Of a stretch of DNA of 21,940 bases, positions 12,920-21,853 are shown piece after piece. The DNA is taken from the NCBI GenBank assembly GCA_050734185.1, contig JBOHUE010000162.1:1-21940 (forward strand), in the 5' to 3' direction. Under the pieces are notes generated by a model. The model did not search any database. It was given only the letters and a program-made list of their open reading frames with translations, and was not told the DNA's origin. Position 1 is the first letter of the stretch. Each line of letters opens with the position of its first letter. Source of the stretch: JAFALX01 sp050734185. GTDB lineage: Bacteria; Chloroflexota; Dormibacteria; Aeolococcales; Aeolococcaceae. The position numbers were made by a program, and so were the translations under genes.

Positions 12920-13798
12920 ATGGCTGAACAACAGGCCGCTCTGCGGCGCGCCGCGACGACGCGAACTCTCGGTTGGCTCCTGCTGATTCCGCTCGTCGGC
13001 GCAGCGGTGTTCGGCGGCAACCTGTTCGATTTTCGTGACCGCGCATTTCCCGCGCCGACGAAGCTGTCCACGTCGCAGCTGAACACCATCGGGCGCCAGG
13101 TGACCAGCGGTCAGACCACCCTCGCCGCGCAGCCGTACTGGGTGCCCGCGGCAGCGCTCACGGGCAGCGGCTCAGGAACCAGGAGCGTCTCCATCGACAG
13201 CGACGCGCTGCAGTGGAAGGTGGACTGGCAGTGCGGCAGCGGCGGCATCACCATCGACGCGCGGAGGCCGGGCGCGACGACGCAGTCGATCGCGAAGGCC
13301 GCGCCGTGCTCGGCGCAGGGCGAGGGCTTCGGCGTCGACTCCGGGACCTTCACACTCGCGATCACCGCGACGAGCGACTGGACCCTGACGGTGCAGCAGC
13401 AACTCGACCGGCCGCAGAACTCGGCACCGCTGGCGGCGATGTCCGCACCCGGCAGTTCCGTGATCGCCAGCGGCGCCTTCTACAACATCGATCAGTTCGG
13501 CCAGGGCACTGCGCGCATCTACAGGCTCGCCGACGGCAGCCACGCGCTGCGCCTCGACAACTTCTACGTCACGCCCAACACCGACTTCGAGATTCGTCTC
13601 AGCGTGTTGCAGCATCCGACGAGCACTCCCGAGTTCGCGGCTGCGCAGTTCGCAGATGTGGCGCCGCTGCCGATCACCGCGGGCTCGTTCAACTTCACCA
13701 TTCCGTCGAGCGTCGATCCCACCGCGTACCGCTCGGTGGTCATCTGGTGTGAACGGCTGACGTCGGCGTACTCGGGCGCAACGTTGTCAACATCGTGA
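12920..13798 (+). CDS. Membrane-anchored DM13-domain protein
   Basis: The 292-residue protein has an N-terminal membrane helix (about 17-37), a beta-rich middle region with two Cys (W-Q-C-G and A-P-C-S), and a C-terminal DM13 domain from about 180. The DM13 pattern is clear: G-A-F-Y-N-I-D-Q-F-G-Q-G-T-A-R-I-Y, then a strand R-L-D-N-F-Y-V-T-P-N, and V-V-I-W-C277-E-R-L near the end. DM13 domains are extracytoplasmic and have been proposed to take part in redox reactions because of the nearly invariant Cys. The next gene, an RnfD-like membrane protein, overlaps by GTGA. Inference: the two form an electron-transfer module at the cell surface. The ATG has an AGGA only 1 nt upstream. Confidence 0.88.
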   Translation: MAEQQAALRRAATTRTLGWLLLIPLVGAAVFGGNLFDFRDRAFPAPTKLSTSQLNTIGRQVTSGQTTLAAQPYWVPAAALTGSGSGTRSVSIDSDALQWKVDWQCGSGGITIDARRPGATTQSIAKAAPCSAQGEGFGVDSGTFTLAITATSDWTLTVQQQLDRPQNSAPLAAMSAPGSSVIASGAFYNIDQFGQGTARIYRLADGSHALRLDNFYVTPNTDFEIRLSVLQHPTSTPEFAAAQFADVAPLPITAGSFNFTIPSSVDPTAYRSVVIWCERLTSAYSGATLSTS

Positions 13799-14913
13799 GT
13801 GCCGCGAGCGCGCCTATCGCGGCAGTGCCGGCCCCGACCTTCCGGCTCGGCACTCGCGAGATAAAGGTCATCAAGCCGAGCATTCGGGACGTGCGGCTGC
13901 GCCTGGCCGCGGTCATCATCAGCCTTCAGGTCCTCGGGCAGACGCTGCTCGGATTCAAGATCTCAGTTGCGCAGATCCTCATCACCGTCGGCGTGTGCGC
14001 GCTGCTCGAGTTCTCGGTCGTCCTCTGGCGCGACGGGCTGCTTGCATGGCCGGCGAGCGGACTCCTGACCGGCAACAGCACCGCCTTCATCCTGCGCACG
14101 ACGGGCACGCATCACGGTGACTGGTGGAGCCTCAACGGCATCGAATGGTTCATCGCCGCGGGCGTGCTCGGGCTCGTGTCCAAGTACCTGATGCGCATCG
14201 AGGGCAAGCACGTCTTCAACCCGTCGAACGCGGGCCTCGTGGCGGCTCTCCTGGTGGGCGGCGTCACCAACGTCTTCCCGCAGTACCTGTGGTGGGGCCA
14301 GCTCAGCGTCGGGGTCGTTCTCGCCTTTGCCGTGATCATGTTCGGCGCGTGGTGGATCCTGCGCCCCGTGAAGATGCTGCGCATGGCCGTTGCGTTCTGG
14401 GTGACGCTCGCCGTGCTCATCGGCATCCTGGCGCTGGCAGGACGCACGATGGTCGCGGTGTGGCACCCGGGTGCAATTCACGGCTGGGACTACTGGGTGG
14501 ACATCTGCACCTCACCCGAGGTGCTCATCTTTGTGTTCTTCATGATGTCGGACCCGGTGACGGCCCCGCGCTCGCAGCAGGGACGCATCGTGTACGGCGT
14601 CGCGACCGCGGTGGTCGCCGTGGCGTTGCTGTCGTTCCAGCCGGCGGAGTTCGGCGTCAAGCTCGCGATTCTCTCGAGCCTCATCGTCACGTGCGCAATG
14701 GTCCGCACCATCAACCGTGTGTTCCCCGCGAAGGATCCGCGAACGTTCCAGCCGGAGCACCTGTTGCCCTCGAAGCGCATCGCGATCGCGGCGATCACCC
14801 CGGCTATGCTGGCCGTCGTCATCATCACGATCGCAGCCCCCGTGGACACCGCGGTTCTGGCGGGGAACAACCGGGTCACCGCAGTGGAAGTCGGCCTCGG
14901 GGGCACGCAGTAG
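13795..14913 (+). CDS. RnfD/NqrB-like membrane protein
   Basis: The 372-residue polytopic protein has about ten hydrophobic segments and the RnfD/NqrB landmarks H-V-F-N-P-S-N-A-G and F-F-M-M-S-D-P-V-T-A-P followed by G-R-I-V-Y-G. In Rnf and Nqr complexes this subunit is a flavin-bearing membrane protein that moves electrons and drives Na+ or H+ transport. I do not find the S-x-A-T motif used for covalent FMN attachment, and no other Rnf/Nqr subunit is in the window, so this is a stand-alone relative. The GTG start overlaps the stop of the DM13 gene. Inference: it conducts electrons across the membrane to or from the DM13 protein. Certainty is high for the family and low for the role. Confidence 0.85.
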   Translation: MSAASAPIAAVPAPTFRLGTREIKVIKPSIRDVRLRLAAVIISLQVLGQTLLGFKISVAQILITVGVCALLEFSVVLWRDGLLAWPASGLLTGNSTAFILRTTGTHHGDWWSLNGIEWFIAAGVLGLVSKYLMRIEGKHVFNPSNAGLVAALLVGGVTNVFPQYLWWGQLSVGVVLAFAVIMFGAWWILRPVKMLRMAVAFWVTLAVLIGILALAGRTMVAVWHPGAIHGWDYWVDICTSPEVLIFVFFMMSDPVTAPRSQQGRIVYGVATAVVAVALLSFQPAEFGVKLAILSSLIVTCAMVRTINRVFPAKDPRTFQPEHLLPSKRIAIAAITPAMLAVVIITIAAPVDTAVLAGNNRVTAVEVGLGGTQ

Positions 14914-16461
14914 GTGGCGGGCGCACTCCGCACTCGCGGCATGCCGCTGCTCGCCGGCGCGGCGGCGCTTGCGCTGGTGGCGGTGGCGCTGCTGATCTGG
15001 ATGCTGGCGGGCCGCGGCACGGCGCTGCAGGTCACGAGCAACACGCTGCTCGGGGGCAACGGGGCCAATGCGATCGTGCAAGCGAACGATTCCCCCACCG
15101 TCGTGCGCAATCCCACCAACGCGCAGAACATCGTCGTCACCACCCGCATCGACCGCCCGGGCTACTCCACCGACGTCCACTGGAGCAAGGACGGCGGGCA
15201 GTCGTGGACGACGAGCTCGCTGCCGCTGCCGGCGGGGCGAGACCGACCGTACGGCCCCGATGCGGCGTTCGCATCCGACGGGACGCTGTACGTCGTCTAC
15301 GTCAACCTGGAGGGCAGCGGCAATGACCCGCAGGAGCTGTGGCTGGCGCGATCCACCGACGGCGGCGCGTCGTTCCAGGGCCCCTACCCCATCACCGGCC
15401 GGTACGCGTTCCAGGCGCGGCTCGCCGTCGACTCGAGCGGCGCAATCTACGTCACCTACCTGCACGCCACGCAGGTCGGCCTGCTGACGATCATCCCGCC
15501 GGCCGGGATTGTGATGCAGACGTCAACCGACCGCGGCCAGACGTTCTCGTCGCCGGTGCCGGTCAGCGACGCGCAGCGGCAGCGCGTCGGAGCGGCCACA
15601 CCAGTTGTAGACAGTAACGGCAACATCTCCGTCATGTACGAGGACTACAAGGGCGACGCACGCGACTTCCTCAATCTGCCCGGACCGGCGTGGGAGAGCC
15701 CATTCGCCCTGGTGCTGGCACGATCCAGCAACCACGGACAGTCCTTCGACCAGGGTCAGGAGATCGACAGCGGGCTGCTGCCGTCCGGGCGCTTCCTCGT
15801 GTACCTGCCGCCGATCCCGTCGATCGCGGCCGGTCCCAGCGGCACCCTCTATGTTGCGTGGGCGGACGCGCGCAGCGGCGCCGACCGCGTCTACCTGCGC
15901 AGGTCAGGTGACGGCGGCGCGACGTGGGGATCGCCCGTCACCGTGACCGGCGGCGTCAGCGACAAGACGGTGTCGGCGTGGCTTCCGGCCGTGTCCGTTG
16001 CCCCCAACGGGCGCGTCGATCTCGTCTACTACCAGGGCCACCGCGACACCGGTGACAACCTCATTCGCGCGTACGTCGCGACGTCCGGCGACGGCGGCAC
16101 CTCGTTCACCGCGGGACCCGCCTCCCTGGTCGCGTTCAACTCGGCGATCGGGCCACAGACCGGCCCGTCCTACCTGCCGCCTGACCTCGGCTCGAAGCTG
16201 GGCATCGACAGCGACAATGGCAGCACGGTCGCGGCCTGGACGGACACGCGCCAGGGCACCACCGACACCGGCCGCCAGGACATCGGGGTCGCCCCGGTCA
16301 CTGCCGGTGGCGGGTCGATCGCCATCTGGCAGTGGATCGTCTTCGTGGTCCTGCTGCTCGCGGCGTACGTGCTGACCGGGATGTGGGTGGCCGGGCAGCG
16401 CCGCGCTCGACGCGCACGCGACGGCGCCGCAACTCCCGCGGTACCGAGCGGACCGAGCTAG
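14914..16461 (+). CDS. Membrane-anchored BNR/Asp-box beta-propeller protein
   Basis: The 515-residue protein has a membrane helix at about 10-32, a sialidase-like propeller and a C-terminal membrane helix (about 468-490) with a basic tail. At least six Asp-box repeats of the type S-x-D-x-G-x-x-W/F are visible, for example W-S-K-D-G-G-Q-S-W, R-S-T-D-G-G-A-S-F and G-D-G-G-A-T-W. The catalytic residues of true sialidases are not recognisable, so it is likely a binding or structural propeller outside the cell. The GTG start directly follows the RnfD-like stop, so it is in the same operon. A second protein of the same build is convergent with it. Confidence 0.87.
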   Translation: MAGALRTRGMPLLAGAAALALVAVALLIWMLAGRGTALQVTSNTLLGGNGANAIVQANDSPTVVRNPTNAQNIVVTTRIDRPGYSTDVHWSKDGGQSWTTSSLPLPAGRDRPYGPDAAFASDGTLYVVYVNLEGSGNDPQELWLARSTDGGASFQGPYPITGRYAFQARLAVDSSGAIYVTYLHATQVGLLTIIPPAGIVMQTSTDRGQTFSSPVPVSDAQRQRVGAATPVVDSNGNISVMYEDYKGDARDFLNLPGPAWESPFALVLARSSNHGQSFDQGQEIDSGLLPSGRFLVYLPPIPSIAAGPSGTLYVAWADARSGADRVYLRRSGDGGATWGSPVTVTGGVSDKTVSAWLPAVSVAPNGRVDLVYYQGHRDTGDNLIRAYVATSGDGGTSFTAGPASLVAFNSAIGPQTGPSYLPPDLGSKLGIDSDNGSTVAAWTDTRQGTTDTGRQDIGVAPVTAGGGSIAIWQWIVFVVLLLAAYVLTGMWVAGQRRARRARDGAATPAVPSGPS

Positions 16462-16476
16462 CTGACCGCCGGTCAG
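16462..16476. terminator. Hairpin between convergent propeller genes
   Basis: CTGACC-GCC-GGTCAG forms a perfect 6-bp stem between the two stop codons and overlaps the stop of the - strand gene. It may end transcription in both directions. No T tract follows on either side. Confidence 0.4.
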
Positions 16477-18083
16477 GCGACCGGAACGCCAGGCTGGGCC
16501 CGGCGGCGAATGATCATCCCTGCGACCAGCAGCATGATCCCGGCGCCGGCGAGCGCGCCGCCGATGGCGCACACCACCGCAACGAGCACGGTGTTGTCAT
16601 TGGTGGTCGTCACCGATGCGGTCGCCGGCGCGCCGTACGTGACGAGCCCGGCGTAGATGTCCTGGAAGTTGTCCTGGTCGTCGCCGTTGCGCGTGTCCGA
16701 CCAGCCCGCGATGGTGCGGTCGTTCTCGGCAGTGACCGTCGGCGGGGTGACGAAGAAGTACGTGCCGTTCCACGTGCCCTTGGTTCGGTCGATCACCACG
16801 CTGTTCAGGCGGGTGTTCGCCGTCCAGGTCGCGCCACCGTCACTCGACGACGACATGTACACCGACTGACCATGGCCGATGCAGGCGCCGCACAGCGTCA
16901 GCGGTGCGCCGGGCGTCTTGGCCACCGGCGCCGAATATGGATCGTCGCGGAAGTCGTACCAGGCGACGTCGATGCGGCCGTTGGGCGCCTCGGAGATCTG
17001 CGGGTAGTAGTGCTGGGTGACGTTGTTCCCCGGGTGATCGTCGTTGAGCACGACCGGGGTGGACCACTTCTTGCCGTCGGTGGAGCTCGTGAAGTAGATG
17101 TTCAGGTGACCGGACGCGGAACCGATCACGTTGTTGTCGTGGTAGACCACGTCGAACTGCTTGCGCTGTGTGTCGTACATCGGCACCGGCTCACTGCCGT
17201 CGTTGGCGCCGTCGATCTTGGTCGTGTCCCAGGTCTTGCCCCCGTCGCTCGACACCGACACGTTCTGCGTCGTCTGCGGCGGCGTGGCCTGACCCGTCGC
17301 CGACGGCGCGGAGATCCGGTAGAACGCGTAGAGCTTGCCGCTCACAAAGAGCGGGCGCGGTCCGTCGAAGCCGTTCGGCTGGTCGACGACCATGGCCGGC
17401 GTGCTGAACGTTGCGCCGCCGTCATGCGAGACCGCCATCCACGGCCGCGTCGGGCGCGACGCCACTCCGGTGACCGACGGATAGGAGCGCCGCCACATCG
17501 CGTACACGTCCTGCGGGTGGTCGGCGTCGGTGGTGACGTGCACCTCCATGTTCGTCTGCACGTCGGCCGGCTTCGTTGGAATCGGGCTGGCGTCAATCGG
17601 CGTCACGGACCAGGTGCGGCCCTGGTCGGTGGAGCGACCGAGGAGCACGCTGCGCGGCGCACCAACCGAGGTCATCTGGCTGTCGGCGCTCGCCTGATAC
17701 GCGTAATACAGAGTCCCATTCGCGCCCTGCTTCAGCTCGGTGCGCTCGTTCTGCGGCTGCACGGTGCCGGTGCCACAGTCGGTGTACGGGGCGAGCGATG
17801 GACCGGTGCCGGCCGTCCACGTCACGCCGCTGTCGGTGGAAGTCGAGAAGCGGCAGACGTTCTGCTGCAGGTCCATGCTGGACATGTACACCCGCGTCGG
17901 GTCGTTGCGATCGACCAGCACATACGGCGCCTCGTTCAGCCGCAGCGCCGCGTTGTTCTTGTTCGTCAGGCTGACGTCGGCGTTCACGAAGGGCGTCGTC
18001 GACGAGGCGGCGCCGCACGCGGCCATCACGACCGACACGACGGCACCGGCCGCCAGCACTCCAGCAAACGCCCTCCCTGGCAT
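16473..18083 (-). CDS. Lipoprotein BNR/Asp-box beta-propeller with C-terminal membrane anchor
   Basis: The 536-residue protein has a signal peptide with lipobox (V-M-A-A-C23-G), many Asp-box repeats (for example S-T-D-S-G-V-T-W, S-T-D-Q-G-R-T-W, S-H-D-G-G-A-T-F, S-S-D-G-G-A-T-W) and a C-terminal membrane helix with a basic end. It is a sialidase-like propeller, probably a diverged paralogue of the convergent gene at 14914-16461. A C-G-A-C pair in the second half is unusual for the family. The ATG at 18083 is chosen because it gives a clean signal peptide and has TACAGT 8 nt upstream (leaderless); an in-frame upstream start would add 46 unrelated residues. The function is unknown. Confidence 0.87.
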   Translation of the reverse strand: MPGRAFAGVLAAGAVVSVVMAACGAASSTTPFVNADVSLTNKNNAALRLNEAPYVLVDRNDPTRVYMSSMDLQQNVCRFSTSTDSGVTWTAGTGPSLAPYTDCGTGTVQPQNERTELKQGANGTLYYAYQASADSQMTSVGAPRSVLLGRSTDQGRTWSVTPIDASPIPTKPADVQTNMEVHVTTDADHPQDVYAMWRRSYPSVTGVASRPTRPWMAVSHDGGATFSTPAMVVDQPNGFDGPRPLFVSGKLYAFYRISAPSATGQATPPQTTQNVSVSSDGGKTWDTTKIDGANDGSEPVPMYDTQRKQFDVVYHDNNVIGSASGHLNIYFTSSTDGKKWSTPVVLNDDHPGNNVTQHYYPQISEAPNGRIDVAWYDFRDDPYSAPVAKTPGAPLTLCGACIGHGQSVYMSSSSDGGATWTANTRLNSVVIDRTKGTWNGTYFFVTPPTVTAENDRTIAGWSDTRNGDDQDNFQDIYAGLVTYGAPATASVTTTNDNTVLVAVVCAIGGALAGAGIMLLVAGMIIRRRAQPGVPVA

Positions 18084-18091
18084 GGCTGCGC

Positions 18092-18097
18092 ACTGTA
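18092..18097 (-). promoter_or_regulatory. -10 box of the lipoprotein propeller gene (leaderless type)
   Basis: On the - strand TACAGT is followed by 8 nt and the ATG at 18083, with no ribosome site between. This matches the pattern seen before the hydrogenase-like gene. Confidence 0.45.
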
Positions 18098-18188
18098 CCG
18101 CATCGCAGATGCAGTTACTAATGGCACCGCGATACGTGCGCCACGCCACTAGCAAGCCAGTCGATGCACCGGACTGTGGCAGTCCTCG

Positions 18189-18218
18189 TTGACACTCCCG
18201 GATATCGCATGACACACT
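18189..18218 (+). promoter_or_regulatory. Promoter of the ABC importer operon
   Basis: A perfect -35 TTGACA (18189-18194) is followed after 18 nt by an extended -10 TG-A-CACACT (hexamer 18213-18218). It points to the binding-protein gene and would give a leader of about 60 nt. It is the only consensus -35 noticed in the window. Confidence 0.5.
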
Positions 18219-18220
18219 CA

Positions 18221-18234
18221 CCGCCCTTCGGCGG
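18221..18234 (+). repeat. Small hairpin near the transcription start of the ABC importer operon
   Basis: CCGCC-CTTC-GGCGG forms a 5-bp stem with a four-base loop just downstream of the proposed promoter. It may stabilise the messenger or be an operator half-site pair. Its role is unknown. Confidence 0.3.
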
Positions 18235-18286
18235 ATTCGGGGGCGCCGTCACGGGCTGATCAGAAAAGGTGAGTGAGGGCGACACG

Positions 18287-19966
18287 ATGCGCATCGTCGA
18301 TTTGGCAGGCGTTGGCCCTGAAGCGGACGCGAAGATCGCGCGCTTGGTCGAGGCGATCCAGTCGGGCAGGATCAACCGCCGTCAGTTCGTGTCCGGCGCG
18401 CTGGCGTCCGGCCTCTCACTTGCTGCCGCGGTCGAGCTCCTCACCGCGTGTGGTTCGGCGGCGGGGCAGCCGAGCGCCACGGCGGCAGCGATCAACACCG
18501 CGGCCACCGTCAACGTGGCGTACGGCGAGGACGACTGGGCACCGAACGGCGTCGGTGTGAAGTCGACGACCTACATGTACCAGCTCAACATGAACGTGTA
18601 CGAGCCGCTCATCTACCTCGCGCCCGATTACACGCTCAAGCCGGGGCTCGCGACCAGCTGGGAGCAGACCAACCCGACGACGTGGCGGTTCCACCTTCGC
18701 CAGGGAGTGAAGTGGCACGACGGCACGGCGTTCACCGCAGACGATGTCAACTACACGTGGGGCACGCGCCAGAAGCAGGGCGCAACGCTGAGCACGGTGG
18801 CGAGCACGCTCGACCACGTCACCAAGGTCGACGACTTCACCATCGACTTCATCACCACGGCGCCCAACTACCGCCTTGCTCAGCAGATCGTGCACCCCGA
18901 GGGCGCGATCGTCCAGGTGGGCAAGAACTTCGACTCGTCGCCGGCGATCGGCACCGGACCGTTCAAGGTCGTCGACTACACGCCGTCGCAGGGCGCGCAC
19001 TTCCAGCGCTGGGACGGCTATTGGGGGCAGAAGGCGCAGGTCGCGGCCATCAACCTGCGGTTCATCCCCGACGATCAGACGCGCATCCAGGCGCTGCAGT
19101 CCGGTCAGGTCGACTTCATCATCGGCGTCCCCGCGCTGTCAGTCGCGCCGATCAAGGCCAACGCGACCATGCGGATCGTCGAGGCGAAACAGGGTCGCAA
19201 CCAGCTCATCTACATCGACAAGGACGGCGTGGCGCCCCACTCGATCGGCGCGGACCCCGCAGTGCGCCAGGCAGTGTCCCTTGGCATCGACCGCAACGCC
19301 TACGTCAAGACGGTGTTCGACAACAACGCCGACCCGGGCCATTGGATGGCGCCGCCGTTCGTGCTCGGATCCGCGGCCGACAGCGTCACAGCCCCCGCCT
19401 ACAACCCGACCAAGGCCAAGCAGGTGCTGGATGCCGCCGGATGGACCGTGCAGGGCGACGGCTCCCGGGCCAAGGGTGGCACGCCGCTGGCACTCGACCT
19501 CATCGGCTGGGCCGAGGTCACCGCCGTTGCGTTCCAGTTCCTGCAGTCCCAGCTGGGGCAGGTCGGCGTCAAGATCAACATCAAGCAGGCGGCCGACACG
19601 CCCACGTACAACAACTACTACAAGAACACGCAGTTCGACCTCGACCTCGAGGTGCCCAACCAGAACGACGCCAACCCGGCGTTTCTGCCGGTGCTGCGCA
19701 TGTACTCGAAGAACAGCGGCACCGGGCACTACGCGCCCGGCGCGCAGTTCGACGCGCTGGCGGCGCAGTCGTTCACCGCAACCTCCACGGCCGACGTGCA
19801 GAACCTCGCCGCGCAGATGATGCAAGAGCTGATCAACACCGACTACATCGTCGTCCCGCTCGCCGGCGTGCGGCGCATCTTTGGGATGAAGTCGACGATC
19901 AACCTGCTCGATCCGCACCCGTCGCTGACCAACCAGACCTGGCTTTCGTTGGTCTCGTACAAGTAG
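18287..19966 (+). CDS. ABC transporter substrate-binding protein, family 5 (peptide type)
   Basis: The 559-residue protein is of the DppA/OppA family. It begins with a helical stretch (1-29), a twin-arginine-like signal N-R31-R32-Q-F, a hydrophobic core and a lipobox (L-L-T-A-C55-G), so it is probably a Tat-exported lipoprotein. Family 5 landmarks follow: Y-E-P-L-I-Y-L, L-A-T-S-W-E, W-R-F-H-L-R-Q-G-V-K-W-H-D-G and F-T-A-D-D-V. It binds peptides, or another solute such as a sugar or nickel complex, outside the cell. The ATG at 18287 has GAGGG at 18275-18279, 7 nt away; a GTG at 18269 is a weaker choice. Two permease genes follow. Confidence 0.93.
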   Translation: MRIVDLAGVGPEADAKIARLVEAIQSGRINRRQFVSGALASGLSLAAAVELLTACGSAAGQPSATAAAINTAATVNVAYGEDDWAPNGVGVKSTTYMYQLNMNVYEPLIYLAPDYTLKPGLATSWEQTNPTTWRFHLRQGVKWHDGTAFTADDVNYTWGTRQKQGATLSTVASTLDHVTKVDDFTIDFITTAPNYRLAQQIVHPEGAIVQVGKNFDSSPAIGTGPFKVVDYTPSQGAHFQRWDGYWGQKAQVAAINLRFIPDDQTRIQALQSGQVDFIIGVPALSVAPIKANATMRIVEAKQGRNQLIYIDKDGVAPHSIGADPAVRQAVSLGIDRNAYVKTVFDNNADPGHWMAPPFVLGSAADSVTAPAYNPTKAKQVLDAAGWTVQGDGSRAKGGTPLALDLIGWAEVTAVAFQFLQSQLGQVGVKINIKQAADTPTYNNYYKNTQFDLDLEVPNQNDANPAFLPVLRMYSKNSGTGHYAPGAQFDALAAQSFTATSTADVQNLAAQMMQELINTDYIVVPLAGVRRIFGMKSTINLLDPHPSLTNQTWLSLVSYK

Positions 19967-20006
19967 CGAGATTCGTACGCCAGGCTTGCAGCCGGCGTAG
20001 GGAGTG

Positions 20007-20948
20007 ATGCGCTGGTACGTGCTCCGGCGGGTGCTGGTGATGATCCCCACGCTCCTGCTGCTCGCCCTGGGCGCCCAGTTCCTGGCGACGCTGGCGCCCG
20101 GGGACCCCGCGGAGAACTACGCACGGTTGCATTCGACGTCCGGCGTTGCGACACCGGCGATGATCGAGCACGCGCGGGTGCTGCTCGGGCTCAACCGGCC
20201 GTTCTTCGTGCGCTACGTCGACTGGGTCGCGGGAGCGCTGCACGGGGATTTCGGCATTTCGTACTCGCGTCAGGACACGGTGGCGGCCGAGATCGGCGGG
20301 CGGCTTGGCGCCACGCTCGAACTCGCGCTCACCGCGCTCGCGCTGACTGTCACCGTGGCCATTCCGCTGGGCGCCTTCGCAGCTCTACGTCATGGCAGCT
20401 GGTTCGACCACTCGCTGCGAGCAGGGAGCCTGCTGTTCGCGTCGATCCCAGCCTTCTTCCTTGGCTACGTGCTCATCGCCGTCTTCGGCACGCAGCTCAA
20501 TCTTCTGCCCGTCGCGGGACGTGAGCAGGCGACGAGCATCGTGCTGCCCGCGGTGACGCTGGCCGCGGCCGGCATCGCCACGGCGTCTCGATTGCTGCGC
20601 GCCAGCATGCTCGAGGTCCTCAGCGACGACTTCATCCGCACGGCGCGCGGCAAGGGACTCCGGTCAGTGCGCATCGTTGCACGGCACGCGCTGCCGAACG
20701 CCGCGCTGCCGGTTATCACGTACCTCGGGTACCTGTTCGGGTACCTGCTCGCCGGCTCCGTGGTGATCGAGACCGTGTTCGCATGGCCCGGTGTCGGGCA
20801 GTTGCTTGCCGAGGCGGTCGCAGAACGCGACTACCCGATGATCCAGGGGCTCATCGTCATTGCCGGCACTTTCTTTCTCGTCCTCAACCTGCTCGTCGAC
20901 CTGTCGTACCGGTTGATCGACCCGCGCGTCCGGCTGGCAGGGCAATGA
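20007..20948 (+). CDS. ABC transporter permease, DppB/OppB type
   Basis: The 313-residue protein has the usual N-terminal M-R-W-Y-V-L-R-R-V and six membrane helices. The EAA loop contacting the ATPase reads T-A-R-G-K-G-L-R-S-V-R-I-V-A-R-H-A-L-P-N-A. It is the first of two permeases of a peptide-type importer and follows the binding-protein gene by about 40 nt. AGGGAG (19999-20004) lies unusually close to the ATG at 20007; a GTG at 20004 is the alternative start and changes little. It overlaps the second permease by ATGA. Confidence 0.93.
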   Translation: MRWYVLRRVLVMIPTLLLLALGAQFLATLAPGDPAENYARLHSTSGVATPAMIEHARVLLGLNRPFFVRYVDWVAGALHGDFGISYSRQDTVAAEIGGRLGATLELALTALALTVTVAIPLGAFAALRHGSWFDHSLRAGSLLFASIPAFFLGYVLIAVFGTQLNLLPVAGREQATSIVLPAVTLAAAGIATASRLLRASMLEVLSDDFIRTARGKGLRSVRIVARHALPNAALPVITYLGYLFGYLLAGSVVIETVFAWPGVGQLLAEAVAERDYPMIQGLIVIAGTFFLVLNLLVDLSYRLIDPRVRLAGQ

Positions 20949-21847
20949 CGGCGCAGGAGGCGATCGCCTGGGGCGAGGCGTACGCCGAATTGCCTGCGCG
21001 GCGTCGCTGGCGCCGCCTGCGCGTGCTGCTGCGGGATCGTGCCGCGGTTGGCGGAACCGTGCTGCTCCTCGTGTTCCTCATCGCGGCGATCTTCGCGCCG
21101 CTCCTGGCTCACTACGCGCCCACGACCACCGACTTCGGCAACACCCTCGCGGGGCCCAGCCCGCAGCACCTGCTCGGCACCGACGAGCTGGGCCGCGACG
21201 AGCTGTCGCGCATCCTGTACGGCGGACGCGTGTCGATCGGCATGGCGGCGGTGGCCGCGGCGATCGCCGCCGCCATCGGGCTCACCGTCGGGCTCATCGC
21301 CGGCTACTTCGGCGGCATCCTCGACCTCGTGCTCATGCGCATCGTCGATGCGCTGCTCGCGCTGCCGGGTTTGCTCCTCGCCTTCGCCGTCGCGGGGCTC
21401 CTCGGCGCGGGGTTGCTGAACATCGAGATCGCCGTGATCGCGGTGTGGTGGACCGGGTACGCGCGCGTCGTGCGCAGCATGGTGCTGTCGCTGCGCGCGC
21501 GCCAGTTCGTCGAGGCGGCGCGCGGGTCTGGCGCCACCAGCGCGATGATCATCCTGCGACACATCCTGCCCAATGTCCTGGGCCCGGCCACCGTGCTCGC
21601 GACCCTCGAGCTGGCGCACATCCTGCTGGCGCTTGCCGCGCTGTCCTTCCTGGGACTCGGCGTGGCGCCGCCCGCCGCCGAATGGGGCACCATGCTGTCG
21701 CAGGCGAAGGACTTCTTCGACCGGGCGCCGCAGCTGCTGATCTACCCCGGCGTGTCGATCACGCTGGTGGCGCTGGCGTGCAACCTCGTCGGCGACGGCC
21801 TGCGCGACGCGCTCGATCCGCGCCTGCAACGCGACGTGATGCGCTGA
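20945..21847 (+). CDS. ABC transporter permease, DppC/OppC type
   Basis: The 300-residue protein has a cytoplasmic basic N-terminus, a first membrane helix (about 35-55), the family signature H-L-L-G-T-D-E-L-G-R-D-x-L-S-R-I-L-Y-G-x-R-V-S, and an EAA loop E-A-A-R-G-S-G-A-T-S-A-M-I-I-L-R-H-I-L-P-N. It pairs with the upstream permease, and the start ATG overlaps that stop. No ATP-binding subunit follows: the next gene is on the other strand only 6 nt beyond the stop. The ATPases must therefore be encoded elsewhere or shared with another transporter. Confidence 0.93.
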   Translation: MTAQEAIAWGEAYAELPARRRWRRLRVLLRDRAAVGGTVLLLVFLIAAIFAPLLAHYAPTTTDFGNTLAGPSPQHLLGTDELGRDELSRILYGGRVSIGMAAVAAAIAAAIGLTVGLIAGYFGGILDLVLMRIVDALLALPGLLLAFAVAGLLGAGLLNIEIAVIAVWWTGYARVVRSMVLSLRARQFVEAARGSGATSAMIILRHILPNVLGPATVLATLELAHILLALAALSFLGLGVAPPAAEWGTMLSQAKDFFDRAPQLLIYPGVSITLVALACNLVGDGLRDALDPRLQRDVMR

Positions 21848-21853
21848 GCCGCG

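Noticed and set aside
16332..18152. Long + strand open frame (606 codons)
   Set aside because: It is antisense to the lipoprotein propeller gene, whose lipobox and Asp-box repeats are evident. The translation has no domain signals.
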